NCBI GenBank assembly: GCA_030527545.1
Contig: JAUNAP010000002.1
Coordinates: 297,461-361,460, forward strand
From: Actinomycetaceae bacterium
GTDB lineage: Bacteria > Actinomycetota > Actinomycetes > Actinomycetales > Actinomycetaceae
Reading direction: 5' to 3'
Length of the DNA stretch: 64,000 nucleotides
A model generated the notes under the pieces. It did not search any database and was not told where the DNA came from. It saw only the letters and a program-made list of their open reading frames with translations. This document shows, piece after piece, positions 43,211-52,140 of this stretch (positions are counted from its first letter, which is position 1; every line of letters begins with the position of its first letter). Made by a program: the position numbers and the translations under genes.

Positions 43211-44152
43211 TCACCGAGCTCCCTTGTGCTTCGTCAACCGCCAGTTGATGATCGTAAAGATCATGACGATGATAAAGACGGCCCAGGCGATGGCGGCGCC
43301 GTAGCCATAGTTGTTATCTTTGAACGCTACCGCCCAGAAGTAGAGAACCATGGTGAGACCGGATTGACCGACACCGCCGGCCGAGAGGGAATTTGCGGCA
43401 TTACCTGACGTCATGACCTGGGCCTCGGTGAACGACTGCATGCCTCCGATCGTCGACATGACGACGGTGAACAGGACAATTGGTTGGATTGAGGGCAACG
43501 TGACATATCGGAAAGTTTGCCATGTCGAAGCCCCGTCGAGTTTGGCGGCCTCGTAGTGTTCGACGGGCACGGACTGCAATCCTGCCAGGTAAATGAGGGC
43601 ATTGTAGCCAACCCAGGCCCACACGGAGAGTGAGGCGATCGCGATTTTCGTTCCCCATTCTGTTTGCATCCATGGAATCTGGTCGATCCCGAAGACGTGT
43701 AGGAAGCCGTTGAGCAGGCCGAACCTCGAGGAAAAGATGGAGCCGAACAAGACGCCCATGGCGACGATCGAGGTGATGTTGGGCAGGAAGTACATCACCT
43801 TAAAGGTCGTCGAATAGCGGATGTTGGCGTGGAGCATGAGCGCCACACACATCGCGAGGATGAGTGTCGGCACGGTTGACATGAACCACAAGATGAAAGT
43901 GTTGGCCACCGAATGCCAAAAGACGGAGTCATGAATAAGGTAGGCGAAGTTGTCTAGCCCCACAAATTCGATATCCGCCAGCGAGAATCCGTCCCACTTG
44001 TGGAAGGCCAGGTAGGCCGTGAAGACAACCGGAGTCGCCGAGAAACACACATAGAGGATGTAGTAGGGGGCGATTCCTAAGTAGCAGGGGACCGCCTCAC
44101 GTAGTTTTCGTCGGCGCGTGGCCGAGTCTGGAGATGAACTAGGCGATCTCAT
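43211..44152 (-). CDS. Sugar ABC transporter permease (MalF type)
   Basis: 313 residues with six helices and EAA loop EAAKLDGASTWQTF. Overlaps the binding-protein gene by 4 bases. The N-terminal ~25 residues are basic and Ser-rich. No ATPase gene is present in the operon. Confidence 0.92.
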   Translation of the reverse strand: MRSPSSSPDSATRRRKLREAVPCYLGIAPYYILYVCFSATPVVFTAYLAFHKWDGFSLADIEFVGLDNFAYLIHDSVFWHSVANTFILWFMSTVPTLILAMCVALMLHANIRYSTTFKVMYFLPNITSIVAMGVLFGSIFSSRFGLLNGFLHVFGIDQIPWMQTEWGTKIAIASLSVWAWVGYNALIYLAGLQSVPVEHYEAAKLDGASTWQTFRYVTLPSIQPIVLFTVVMSTIGGMQSFTEAQVMTSGNAANSLSAGGVGQSGLTMVLYFWAVAFKDNNYGYGAAIAWAVFIIVMIFTIINWRLTKHKGAR

Positions 44153-45438
44153 TTGACATTCACTCCGAGTTGGCCAGCGAGTTTCTTCGCCGCGGCAACG
44201 GCATCATCGAATGCCTTGTCTGCGTTCTTACCAGAGGCTTCAACCTGCCCGAGTTCGGTGAAGAACGGCGCCGAAACGGCATCGTTGGTGGGGGCGATGT
44301 ACTGCTCCTTGACAGACTCGGCGGCAGGTTTGAAGACTTCGATAGCCCGCTGCCCGCCGAGGAAGGCGACCTCGCCTTGAAGGGCATCCATGTCCAGCGC
44401 GGCGTGAGCGGAGGGGAAGTGGCCCTTCTCGGTGTATTCGATGGCTTGGCCTTCGGCATCCATGAGGTAGGACATGACCTCGAATGCTTCCTTCGCGTTC
44501 TCTGTGCCCGCTGGGATGGTGAGGAAGGAACCGCCCAAGTTGGAAGCCCCTCCCGGACACTGGGTGATGTGCCACTTACCGGAGGTATCGGGGGCGTCGC
44601 CCTGGAGGTCGTCAAGGTGCCAGGAGGCGCCGAAGTCTGCCGGCAGTGTTCCTTCGTTGACCATGGCTTGAATATCGGGGGTGTTGGATTGGATCTTTGC
44701 GACGATCCCACGGTTAAGTGCGTCGATGCAGAGGTCCCAGCACTGACGGATGTGAGGCTGGTCGCCGATGAAGGAGTTGTCTTCTGATACGAAGGCGAGC
44801 TCCTGCTGTGCCGTCGACATCTGGAAGACCGATGCGGCGTTGCGAATGAGGTAGTGTCCGGGGAGTGCTTTGAGGAGGTCCTCTCCGAGACGGAAATAAT
44901 CGGGCCAGGTGTGCACTCGCTCGGCGACAGCGTCGGGGGCGGTAGGAAGCCCGGCCTTGTCGAAGACGTCGAATCGGTAGAAGGTCACGGTGGGGCCAAT
45001 GTCCATGGGGAAACCGATCTGGCGTCCGTCCTTGGCTTGGGCCTGTTTGATCTTCCAATCGAGGAAGCTGCCCGCTAGCTTATCGAAGCCGAGCTCGTTG
45101 AGGTCGACGAAGTAGTCTGGCTTGTCACGGAAGAAGGGCATATCTTCGCCCTTGACGCCCGTGATCGGAGGCAGACCGGTCTTGGCGGAGAAGGTGGTCG
45201 TAAGCTTCTGCTTGAAGTCGCCGCCAATGATGTTTTGGCTGACCTTGAGATTGGGGAACTTCTTTTGTGCCCTCGTCAGGCAGGGCTTTGAAAAGCCGGA
45301 GGGCCACATCCATATGGTCATTGCTCCGCTTTGTGAGCTGCCTCCTGGGGCGGAGGAGCATCCGGCGAGACCGAGGCCGGCGCTGAGAGTGCCAAACAGG
45401 GCGGCGGCCTTGAGGGCGTCGCGGCGTGAGAGTTGCAT
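44149..45438 (-). CDS. Substrate-binding lipoprotein of the uncharacterised sugar importer
   Basis: 429 residues, family 1 solute-binding protein. Signal MQLSRRDALK resembles a Tat motif, followed by a hydrophobic stretch and lipobox LAGC (Cys27). The mature part has typical GFPMDIGPTVTFYRFDVFD and SWHLDDL segments. SD AGGAG lies 7 bases before ATG 45438. First gene of a four-gene operon (binding protein, two permeases, metallophosphoesterase), divergent from the DeoR-type regulator. Ligand unknown; a mannose- or phospho-containing glycoside is suggested by context. Confidence 0.88.
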   Translation of the reverse strand: MQLSRRDALKAAALFGTLSAGLGLAGCSSAPGGSSQSGAMTIWMWPSGFSKPCLTRAQKKFPNLKVSQNIIGGDFKQKLTTTFSAKTGLPPITGVKGEDMPFFRDKPDYFVDLNELGFDKLAGSFLDWKIKQAQAKDGRQIGFPMDIGPTVTFYRFDVFDKAGLPTAPDAVAERVHTWPDYFRLGEDLLKALPGHYLIRNAASVFQMSTAQQELAFVSEDNSFIGDQPHIRQCWDLCIDALNRGIVAKIQSNTPDIQAMVNEGTLPADFGASWHLDDLQGDAPDTSGKWHITQCPGGASNLGGSFLTIPAGTENAKEAFEVMSYLMDAEGQAIEYTEKGHFPSAHAALDMDALQGEVAFLGGQRAIEVFKPAAESVKEQYIAPTNDAVSAPFFTELGQVEASGKNADKAFDDAVAAAKKLAGQLGVNVK

Positions 45439-45497
45439 GGCTGGACTCCTTCGACAGTGAAGATGGTGTTGCGTCGGTCTCAGTATGCGGCATGGTG

Positions 45498-45575
45498 TGC
45501 GCAGATGCAAGCATGAGCAAAGAAATCTGCGCGATTGAGGGCACATAGATGCGCACCCTTGCGCAGATCTGCGCA
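45498..45575. promoter_or_regulatory. Repeated TGCGCAGAT operator boxes
   Basis: TGCGCAGAT at 45498-45506, its inverted copy ATCTGCGC at 45525-45532, and a fused perfect 16-base palindrome TGCGCAGATCTGCGCA at 45560-45575; a partial GATGCGCA occurs at 45548-45555. They fill the region between the binding-protein start and the DeoR -10 box. Very likely binding sites of the adjacent DeoR-type repressor. Confidence 0.7.
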
Positions 45576-45582
45576 CAAGCGG

Positions 45583-45588
45583 TAGGGT
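45583..45588 (+). promoter_or_regulatory. -10 element of leaderless deoR-type promoter
   Basis: TAGGGT, 7-base spacer, ATG at 45596. The 16-base palindrome ends 7 bases before it, so a bound repressor would block polymerase. Confidence 0.55.
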
Positions 45589-45595
45589 TGACCGC

Positions 45596-46348
45596 ATGAT
45601 TCCCGGAGCACGTCATCAGGTGATATTGGGTGCCCTCCAGCGCAGCGGAGTCGCTGCCGTCGCTGATTTGGCCAAGATGACGAACGTGAGTGCGTCGACA
45701 ATTCGTCGTGATCTCGAACATCTGGAGGAGGAGGGGCTCATTACGCGCACGTGCGGCGGAGCGATCATGAACGGCGAACGAGATCGCGCATTGTCGAGCG
45801 TTGCTCAAGTCAACTCTGAGGCGAAGGATCGGATTGGGCGAACGTGTGCAGGGTTCGTCTCGCCGGGCGACACGGTCGTCATCGACGTTGGCACGACAGC
45901 CCTGGCGGCTGCGCGGCATCTCGTGGACCTTCCCATCACTGTCATCACGGCTTCCCTTCCTGTTCTGCGGATGTTCGCGGAGTCCGAGTCGGCCCGCGTG
46001 ATCGGGCTGGGGGGCAGCTACGTGCCCGAATACGAATGTTTCGGTGGCCCGCTCACGGCGCAGAGCATGCTCTCCCTCAGTGCAGACGTTGCGATCATCG
46101 GTGCCTCGGGGGTGTCGCGCAATGCTCATCTTCGCGACACGACGAGCGCGCAAGTGCCGGTCAAACAGGCCATCATGGCGCGTGCCGACCGGTCGATCCT
46201 GGCGGTCGATGAGGATAAATTTCCAGGAGAAGGAAGCTATACGGTCGCCGCGGTGGGTGACATCGACGTCATTGTCACCAATGCGGAATTATCTGAGGAT
46301 CTGCGCGAGCGATGCGGCGCAGCCACGATTGAGGAGGTACGAGTATGA
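45596..46348 (+). CDS. DeoR-family transcriptional regulator
   Basis: 250 residues. The N-terminal winged helix (VAAVADLAKMTNVSASTIRR, then GLITRTCGGA) is textbook DeoR. The sensor domain resembles ribose-5-phosphate isomerase folds (VIDVGTTALAAARHL, and KQAIMARADRSILAVDEDKF), which usually bind a phosphorylated sugar. It probably controls the divergent importer operon and its own seven-gene operon through the TGCGCAGAT boxes. Stop overlaps the GH4 start by 4 bases. Confidence 0.92.
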   Translation: MIPGARHQVILGALQRSGVAAVADLAKMTNVSASTIRRDLEHLEEEGLITRTCGGAIMNGERDRALSSVAQVNSEAKDRIGRTCAGFVSPGDTVVIDVGTTALAAARHLVDLPITVITASLPVLRMFAESESARVIGLGGSYVPEYECFGGPLTAQSMLSLSADVAIIGASGVSRNAHLRDTTSAQVPVKQAIMARADRSILAVDEDKFPGEGSYTVAAVGDIDVIVTNAELSEDLRERCGAATIEEVRV

Positions 46349-47688
46349 GGTTAGCGATGATCGGGGCGGGAGGGTTCCGTACTCCGCTTGTCTACCGCTC
46401 CCTCCTGAATGATCACAAGCCGGGGCGCGTTGAGGAGTTGCGACTATTCGACATCAGCGAGCATCGGTTGAACGCGATGGTGCGCGTCATGAAAAGGCAG
46501 GCTCGCTCTCACTTCGACGCCCCGAAGCTTGTGGTGTGTTCCAGCTTGGCGCAAGCCGTGGACGGAGCCGATTTTGTTTTCTCTGCAATTCGGGTGGGGG
46601 GCACGCATGGTCGAGCGGCCGACGAGCGAATCGGCCTTGATAACGGAGTGATCGGCCAAGAGACTGTGGGGGCGGGCGGTATCGCCTACGCCTTACGTAC
46701 GATACCTGTCGCGCGCGAGATGGCGGCCACGATAGAGCGCAAGGCTCCCAACGCCTGGGTGATCAACTTTACCAATCCCGCAGGCGTGATCACCCAGGCG
46801 ATGGCGGAGATAGTGGGCGAGCGTGTCATCGGGATATGTGACTCCCCGGTGGGGTTGGCTCGTCACGCTCTGGGGGCGCTCGGTCTGCGTGATACGGGTG
46901 ACGTTAGCCTCGACTACCTGGGACTCAATCACTTGGGATGGTTGCGCGAACTTTACGTCAATGGCGAGCCGCGCATGGCCTCGCTCCTCGCCGACGACGA
47001 GCGTCTCACCAGTTTTGAGGAAGGCAAGCTCTTCGGTGCCCGGTGGCTCCAAAACCTCGGCGCTCTGCCTAACGAATACCTCTACTACTACTATTTCACC
47101 CGCGAACAGCTGGCCGCCGATCAGCATGCCGATGAACCGCGCGGGGCTTATCTGGCTAGGCAGCAACACGAGTTTTATGAGTGCTTCCATCATGAGGTGT
47201 CTGACCCGCTTGATGTGTGGGAGAGGGCCCGGCTGGACCGGGAGGAGACCTACATGGCGACCAATCGCGAGGCGGCCGGCGGATTCGATCGGGCTGAAGA
47301 CGACTTGGAGTCGGGAGGGTACGACCGCGTCGCCCTCGCACTCATGCGAGCTCTGTCCCGAGACGAGGAGACCCGACTCATCCTAAACGTCCCCAATCAC
47401 GGAACGATCCCGACGTTGGCTGACGACGACATCATCGAGATGCCTGTGCGGGTGAGCTCGGGCGGCATCGAACGCTTGCCCGTGAGTCCGCTTGGGCTCG
47501 CGGAGGTCAGTCTCGTCGGTGCTGTCAAAGCATGTGAACGCGAAGCTCTGCGTGCCGCGCGGGAGAAATCGTATCGCGCTGCGTGGAAGGCCTACGCCCT
47601 CCACCCCCTCATCGACTCGGCCGCGGTGGGGAAGACGCTGCTCGATGACTACATTCGCGCTCACGACGGACTGGCTTATCTCGCCTAG
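46345..47688 (+). CDS. GH4-family NAD-dependent glycosidase (6-phospho-glycosidase-like)
   Basis: 447 residues. GH4 enzymes cleave by an NAD- and Mn-dependent redox/elimination route. The N-terminal Rossmann motif is IGAGGFRTP, followed by NFTNPAG (141-147), the metal-binding Cys165 within CDSP, and His196 in GLNHLGW. The CxxP motif type sorts GH4 by substrate: CNVP marks 6-phospho-beta-glucosidases and CDMP 6-phospho-alpha-glucosidases. CDSP fits neither exactly. Good SD GAGGAGGT. Coupled to the DeoR gene and followed after 11 bases by the alpha-mannosidase. Confidence 0.87.
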   Translation: MRLAMIGAGGFRTPLVYRSLLNDHKPGRVEELRLFDISEHRLNAMVRVMKRQARSHFDAPKLVVCSSLAQAVDGADFVFSAIRVGGTHGRAADERIGLDNGVIGQETVGAGGIAYALRTIPVAREMAATIERKAPNAWVINFTNPAGVITQAMAEIVGERVIGICDSPVGLARHALGALGLRDTGDVSLDYLGLNHLGWLRELYVNGEPRMASLLADDERLTSFEEGKLFGARWLQNLGALPNEYLYYYYFTREQLAADQHADEPRGAYLARQQHEFYECFHHEVSDPLDVWERARLDREETYMATNREAAGGFDRAEDDLESGGYDRVALALMRALSRDEETRLILNVPNHGTIPTLADDDIIEMPVRVSSGGIERLPVSPLGLAEVSLVGAVKACEREALRAAREKSYRAAWKAYALHPLIDSAAVGKTLLDDYIRAHDGLAYLA

Positions 47689-47699
47689 GAGGTACACCG

Positions 47700-50690
47700 A
47701 TGCACGATCACGAATCTATCGCTCGACAGCGCGTTGAGCGTGCTCTCACCCGCGTCAAGGAGGCCATCTACGGGCCGGCTTCGCCGGTGAGCATCGAGGC
47801 GTGGGCGGCTCCGGGTGAGCCGGTGCCCTTTGCTCGGGCACGCGACGCCGCCTACGAGAAGATCGACCTGCCTTTTGATTGGGGGGCAGCCTGGTCGACA
47901 TGGTGGTTCAGACTGCACATCTCCGAGCTGCCCGACGGCGAGGGCCGTCCCGACCTCATTATCAACCCTGGGTTTGTGGGAGATTGGCCAGGCAATCAGG
48001 CCGAGGGGCTGTTGTATACGAGTGACGGCGATGTCCTCAAAGCCATCAATCCCCAAAACAACACGTGGGCGATTCCCGACAACATTGACCTTCCGCTGAC
48101 ACTCTATTTCGAGGCGGCGGCCAATCCCGACATTATGGCGAAGGGTTGGAAGCCGACACCGCAAGGAGACAGGCTAACGGCACGCCCGGAATCGTTGTAC
48201 CGTTTCACCACCGCGCATGTGAGTCGGTGTAACGACGACGTGTGGCAGCTATTCTTCGACATGGAGGTGGCCCTCGGGCTCGCGAAGGAACTGCCTGCGG
48301 AGTCCACGCGCAGAGCCGAGCTCATCACCGGCCTCGAGCGAGCCTGCGCACGACTGGACCTGTCCAACGTCGATTCGACCGCTGCTCAGGCGCGAGGCGA
48401 GCTCGCGGCATTGCTGGACCGTCCCGCCCACGCGTCCGCCCAGACTTTGCACGCCGTGGGCCACGCACACATCGATTGCGCCTGGCTGTGGCCCGTGCGC
48501 GAAACAAAACGTAAGGTCGTTCGCACTTTCGCCAACGTGTTGTGGCTTATGCGCCGCTACGAGGATTTCCGCTTCGCTTGCTCGTCTGCCCAGCAATATG
48601 CGTGGCTGCGTGAATCGCATCCGGAGATGCTCGACGAGATCGTCGATGCGGCGCGGCGCGGCCAGTGGATTCCTGTCGGCGGCATGTGGGTTGAGCCTGA
48701 CGGTAATCTCCCGTCGGGTGAATCGCTGCTCAGGCAGCTGTTCTACGGCCAGCGCGAATTCGTTGACATCTTTGGAAAACGCTGCGAGGGCATGTGGATA
48801 CCCGACTCGTTCGGGTACACCGCCGCCTACCCCCAGATCGCCCGGCACGCAGAAATGTCATGGTTCTTGACCCAAAAGATCTCGTGGAATCAGACCAACA
48901 CATTCCCGCATCACTCCTTTTGGTGGGAGGGCATCGATGGAACGCGCCTGTTCACACACTTCTGTCCCGTCAACTGCTACGACTCCATCGTCTCCCCGGA
49001 GGAGCTCGTCTTCTCTGCGAGAAATTTCCGCGACAAGGGCGCCGCGTCGCACGCATTGTTGCCTTTCGGCCACGGTGACGGCGGCGGCGGTCCGATCCCC
49101 GCGATGATGGAGCGGGCGAGAAGGGCACGCGATTGCGAAGGTCTCCCGCGTGTGCGTATCGATTCCCCGAATGACTTCTTCGCCCAGGCGATCACGGAGT
49201 ACGGACAGACCGCCCCGACCTGGGCAGGGGAGCTCTATCTTGAGCTGCATCGAGGAACGCTCACCTCGGAGGCTCAACTCAAGTGGGGAAACAGGCGCAC
49301 AGAGGCCGCTTTGCACACGGCCGAGTTCGTGTGGACTCTCTCCATGCTGGCGGGAGGGGACTATCCCCACGAGGAGATCGACGATTTGTGGCGGCGTGCC
49401 CTTCTCCTTCAATTCCACGACATATTGCCGGGATCCTCAATCGCTTGGGTTCACCGCGAGGCTCGCGAAGCCTACAAGGCGCTCGCGGCGGACTTAACCG
49501 ACCTCATCGACAGGGGACTTGCGGCTGCAGGTCTGAGCGGGCAGGGTCGTCTCCTCAACCCGGGACCCGCCGGTGGGTGCGGACTACCGGCCTATGGGAC
49601 AGGCACTCGCCGTATGATGGCGGGATACGTGCGGCGCAGTGGTCTCACGGTCGAATCCGATCGTCTCGTCGTTACTTTCGCTAGTGACGGCACGTTGGCC
49701 AGGGTGGTCGACAAGGAGGCTCAGCGCCAGATCCTCGGTGGTGACGCCGCAGTTTTGGCCCTCTACGACGACCTTCCCAACAACTGGGACGCGTGGGATC
49801 TCGATCGCCACCATCGCGACCGCCGCGCCGAGCTTCGCGACGCTAGCGAGATCGTGTGGGAGGAGGACGAGGAACGCGTGAGCGCTGTTGTCACTCGCCG
49901 CCAGGGCGCCTCCACCATCCAGCAGCGCGTGAGCGTGAGTGCGGGGAGCTCCTGGATCGACATCGATCTTGAGTGTGACTGGCACGAGCAGGAAAAGCTT
50001 CTCACCCTTGAGATTCCCCTCGCGATGCTCACCCGCGAAACCATCGCCGAGACCCAGTTCGGCTACGTCCGCCGCCCGAGCGTGGAGAACACGTCGTGGG
50101 ACTACGCCGCTTTTGAACGCTGCCAGCACAGGTGGGTGCGCGTCGAAGAGGGAGGCTACGGCGTTTCGATCGCCAACGACGCCACCTATGGGTACTCGAC
50201 GAGGCGGGAACAGCGCGAGGGGCGTTCGGTGACGCGGATCTGCCAGTCACTCCTACGTGCTCCCACGTTCCCGGACCCGAACGGAAACCCAGGGGTGCAT
50301 CGTCGCCGATTTGCGCTGGGATTCGGCGTAGACCTCTCCGAGACCATCGCCAAGGGCTACGAGCTCAACGTCGACCTGCTCGATGTCGGCTCGGACGTCA
50401 CCCCTATGTTCGACGTGGACGGCGAGGGCGTCTACATTGAAACCGTCAAGGCGGCCCATGATGGCTCCGGCGATGTCATCGCACGTGTCTATGAGGGCCA
50501 CGGCGCAACGGTACGTGCCGTCATCACTCCGGGCTTTACCACCGCCGGGGCAATCGCGACGAACCTCTACGAAGAAGAGAGCGAAACCGTTCCGCAGATC
50601 GAGGTGGGCGCTGATGGTTCGGTCACGCTTACCCTCACCCCGCATGCTCTCGCGACGATCCGCTGGATCAGGAAAGGAAACGAGCAATGA
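47700..50690 (+). CDS. Alpha-mannosidase (GH38)
   Basis: 996 residues, zinc-dependent retaining exo-alpha-mannosidase. An N-terminal beta-domain (about 25-240) precedes the catalytic domain with the zinc pair His257/Asp259 (HAHIDCAW), the nucleophile Asp369 in IPDSFGYTAAYPQ, and a late zinc His in GHGDGGGGP. Middle helical and large C-terminal beta-sandwich domains complete the class II-like architecture. No signal peptide, so it acts on imported oligosaccharide. SD AGGAGGT; overlaps the next gene by 4 bases. Confidence 0.94.
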   Translation: MHDHESIARQRVERALTRVKEAIYGPASPVSIEAWAAPGEPVPFARARDAAYEKIDLPFDWGAAWSTWWFRLHISELPDGEGRPDLIINPGFVGDWPGNQAEGLLYTSDGDVLKAINPQNNTWAIPDNIDLPLTLYFEAAANPDIMAKGWKPTPQGDRLTARPESLYRFTTAHVSRCNDDVWQLFFDMEVALGLAKELPAESTRRAELITGLERACARLDLSNVDSTAAQARGELAALLDRPAHASAQTLHAVGHAHIDCAWLWPVRETKRKVVRTFANVLWLMRRYEDFRFACSSAQQYAWLRESHPEMLDEIVDAARRGQWIPVGGMWVEPDGNLPSGESLLRQLFYGQREFVDIFGKRCEGMWIPDSFGYTAAYPQIARHAEMSWFLTQKISWNQTNTFPHHSFWWEGIDGTRLFTHFCPVNCYDSIVSPEELVFSARNFRDKGAASHALLPFGHGDGGGGPIPAMMERARRARDCEGLPRVRIDSPNDFFAQAITEYGQTAPTWAGELYLELHRGTLTSEAQLKWGNRRTEAALHTAEFVWTLSMLAGGDYPHEEIDDLWRRALLLQFHDILPGSSIAWVHREAREAYKALAADLTDLIDRGLAAAGLSGQGRLLNPGPAGGCGLPAYGTGTRRMMAGYVRRSGLTVESDRLVVTFASDGTLARVVDKEAQRQILGGDAAVLALYDDLPNNWDAWDLDRHHRDRRAELRDASEIVWEEDEERVSAVVTRRQGASTIQQRVSVSAGSSWIDIDLECDWHEQEKLLTLEIPLAMLTRETIAETQFGYVRRPSVENTSWDYAAFERCQHRWVRVEEGGYGVSIANDATYGYSTRREQREGRSVTRICQSLLRAPTFPDPNGNPGVHRRRFALGFGVDLSETIAKGYELNVDLLDVGSDVTPMFDVDGEGVYIETVKAAHDGSGDVIARVYEGHGATVRAVITPGFTTAGAIATNLYEEESETVPQIEVGADGSVTLTLTPHALATIRWIRKGNEQ

Positions 50691-51493
50691 AGCTGTGTCT
50701 CATTGGGGTCGATGGCGTGAGGTGGGACAAGATGTCGCTGCCGGGCGTCGCGCCGTGGATGATGAAGCTTGCAGCGGAAGGAAGCGTCACTCCCATGTGG
50801 ATGATTCCGCCGACGGACTCAGGACCGGGTTGGGCGAGCCTGCTGACTGGCTGCACGCACGAGGAAACACGCGTGTGGGACAACGAGTTCGTCGCCCACC
50901 AGCTCGGACGATGTCCCGATATCCTCTCGCGTGCCTGGATGCGCGACTTCGCCACGACAACAATGGCGGCTGTGACGTGGCGGCAACTGGCCGACCCACG
51001 CGGGCGTGGCCCCGTCATCCACACTCGGCCCGATCAAATCCGCGCCGGCTTGCACCGACTCGTCATCAAGGACGGCGAAGCCACCGGGTGCGTCGTCGCC
51101 GACGAAGAGGTCCAGGTCGAAGCCGCGCGCATTATCGTCGAAGAGGCCCCCGACGTATCGTTCGTCTACTTCGAAGGGGTTGACGAAGCTGGGCATACAT
51201 ACGGTTCGGTCGGCCAGGAATACCTCGATGCGATCAGCCGAGTGGATGAGCTCGTCAGGTGCGTGTGGAAGGCCGTCGATGAGCGTGTCCGTCTCCACGA
51301 CGAAGACTGGCTCATCGCGATTTGTACCGACCACGGACACAAAGATGAAGGTGGGCACGGGGAAGACGAAGAGCAGGTGCGCCGCTCCTTCCTCATCCTC
51401 AATCGGTTCGGTCGCGAACTCCCCGACACCGGCGAGGAGATCGCTCCGACCGACGTGACCCCGCTCCTCTTGTCGGCACTGGAGCGCGGATGA
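50687..51493 (+). CDS. Alkaline-phosphatase-superfamily phosphodiesterase/phosphatase
   Basis: 268 residues of the type I phosphodiesterase/nucleotide pyrophosphatase fold. N-terminal metal site GVDGVRWD (Asp9), nucleophile region PPTDSGPGWASLLTG (Thr43 or Ser45), then GVDEAGHTYGS and the metal-binding TDHGHKDEGGHGE. Shorter than most family members, with no secretion signal. Coupled by 4-base overlaps to both neighbours. It should hydrolyse a phosphomono- or diester released during catabolism; substrate not identifiable. Confidence 0.85.
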   Translation: MKLCLIGVDGVRWDKMSLPGVAPWMMKLAAEGSVTPMWMIPPTDSGPGWASLLTGCTHEETRVWDNEFVAHQLGRCPDILSRAWMRDFATTTMAAVTWRQLADPRGRGPVIHTRPDQIRAGLHRLVIKDGEATGCVVADEEVQVEAARIIVEEAPDVSFVYFEGVDEAGHTYGSVGQEYLDAISRVDELVRCVWKAVDERVRLHDEDWLIAICTDHGHKDEGGHGEDEEQVRRSFLILNRFGRELPDTGEEIAPTDVTPLLLSALERG

Positions 51494-52140
51494 GACCGCC
51501 CGAACGCGTGCGAGGGGTGCTCTTCGACTGCGACGGCACCCTCGCAGACACGGAAAGATGCTGGGATGAGGCCGTTTATGACGTCGCCGGCGACGTATCG
51601 CTGAGCGAGGCCGCCAGGACGGAGCTGCTCGGAGGAACTGTCGCAGACGTGGTTGCCTGTCTGCGTCGTCTCGGGCACCCGCAAGAGGAGACCGAACTCG
51701 CGGGTGCCTACGTGGAGGCGGTCATCGCACGTGAACGCGAAAGCGCGCGCCCCATGCCGGGAGCTGTCGACCTGCTCGCGGCCGTGGAGGAGCGTTATCC
51801 CGTTGCGGTTGCCTCGAACTCGCCCAGATGTATTCTCGACGTCGCACTCGCCGCGGCAGGATTCGCTCATCTGCGTCGTCGTTCCGTTGCTGCTGACGAC
51901 GTGCCGCGCGGCAAACCAGAGCCCGATCTCTACGAGGCGGCGGCTCGCCTCATCGGCGTGTCGCCTCGCGACTGCGTTGCCTTCGAAGACTCACCAGTCG
52001 GCGTCGAAGCGGCCAAGCGCGCCGGCTGTTTCGTCATCGGATGCACCACCGACGCATCGGTCATCCTCGATGCGCATGCCAGGATCGACACGCTCGCGGA
52101 CCCCCGCGTGCGAGAGTGGATCGGTTGCGCGCATGCGTGA
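51490..52140 (+). CDS. HAD-superfamily phosphatase (beta-phosphoglucomutase-like)
   Basis: 216 residues. Motif I FDCDGTLADT, motif II ASNSPR, motif III Lys in RGKPEPDLY, and motif IV EDSPVGVEAA mark subfamily IA of the DhaM/PGMB type with a small helical cap. Substrates of this group are small sugar or polyol phosphates. Starts within the previous stop; overlaps the next gene by 8 bases. Confidence 0.9.
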   Translation: MRPPERVRGVLFDCDGTLADTERCWDEAVYDVAGDVSLSEAARTELLGGTVADVVACLRRLGHPQEETELAGAYVEAVIARERESARPMPGAVDLLAAVEERYPVAVASNSPRCILDVALAAAGFAHLRRRSVAADDVPRGKPEPDLYEAAARLIGVSPRDCVAFEDSPVGVEAAKRAGCFVIGCTTDASVILDAHARIDTLADPRVREWIGCAHA

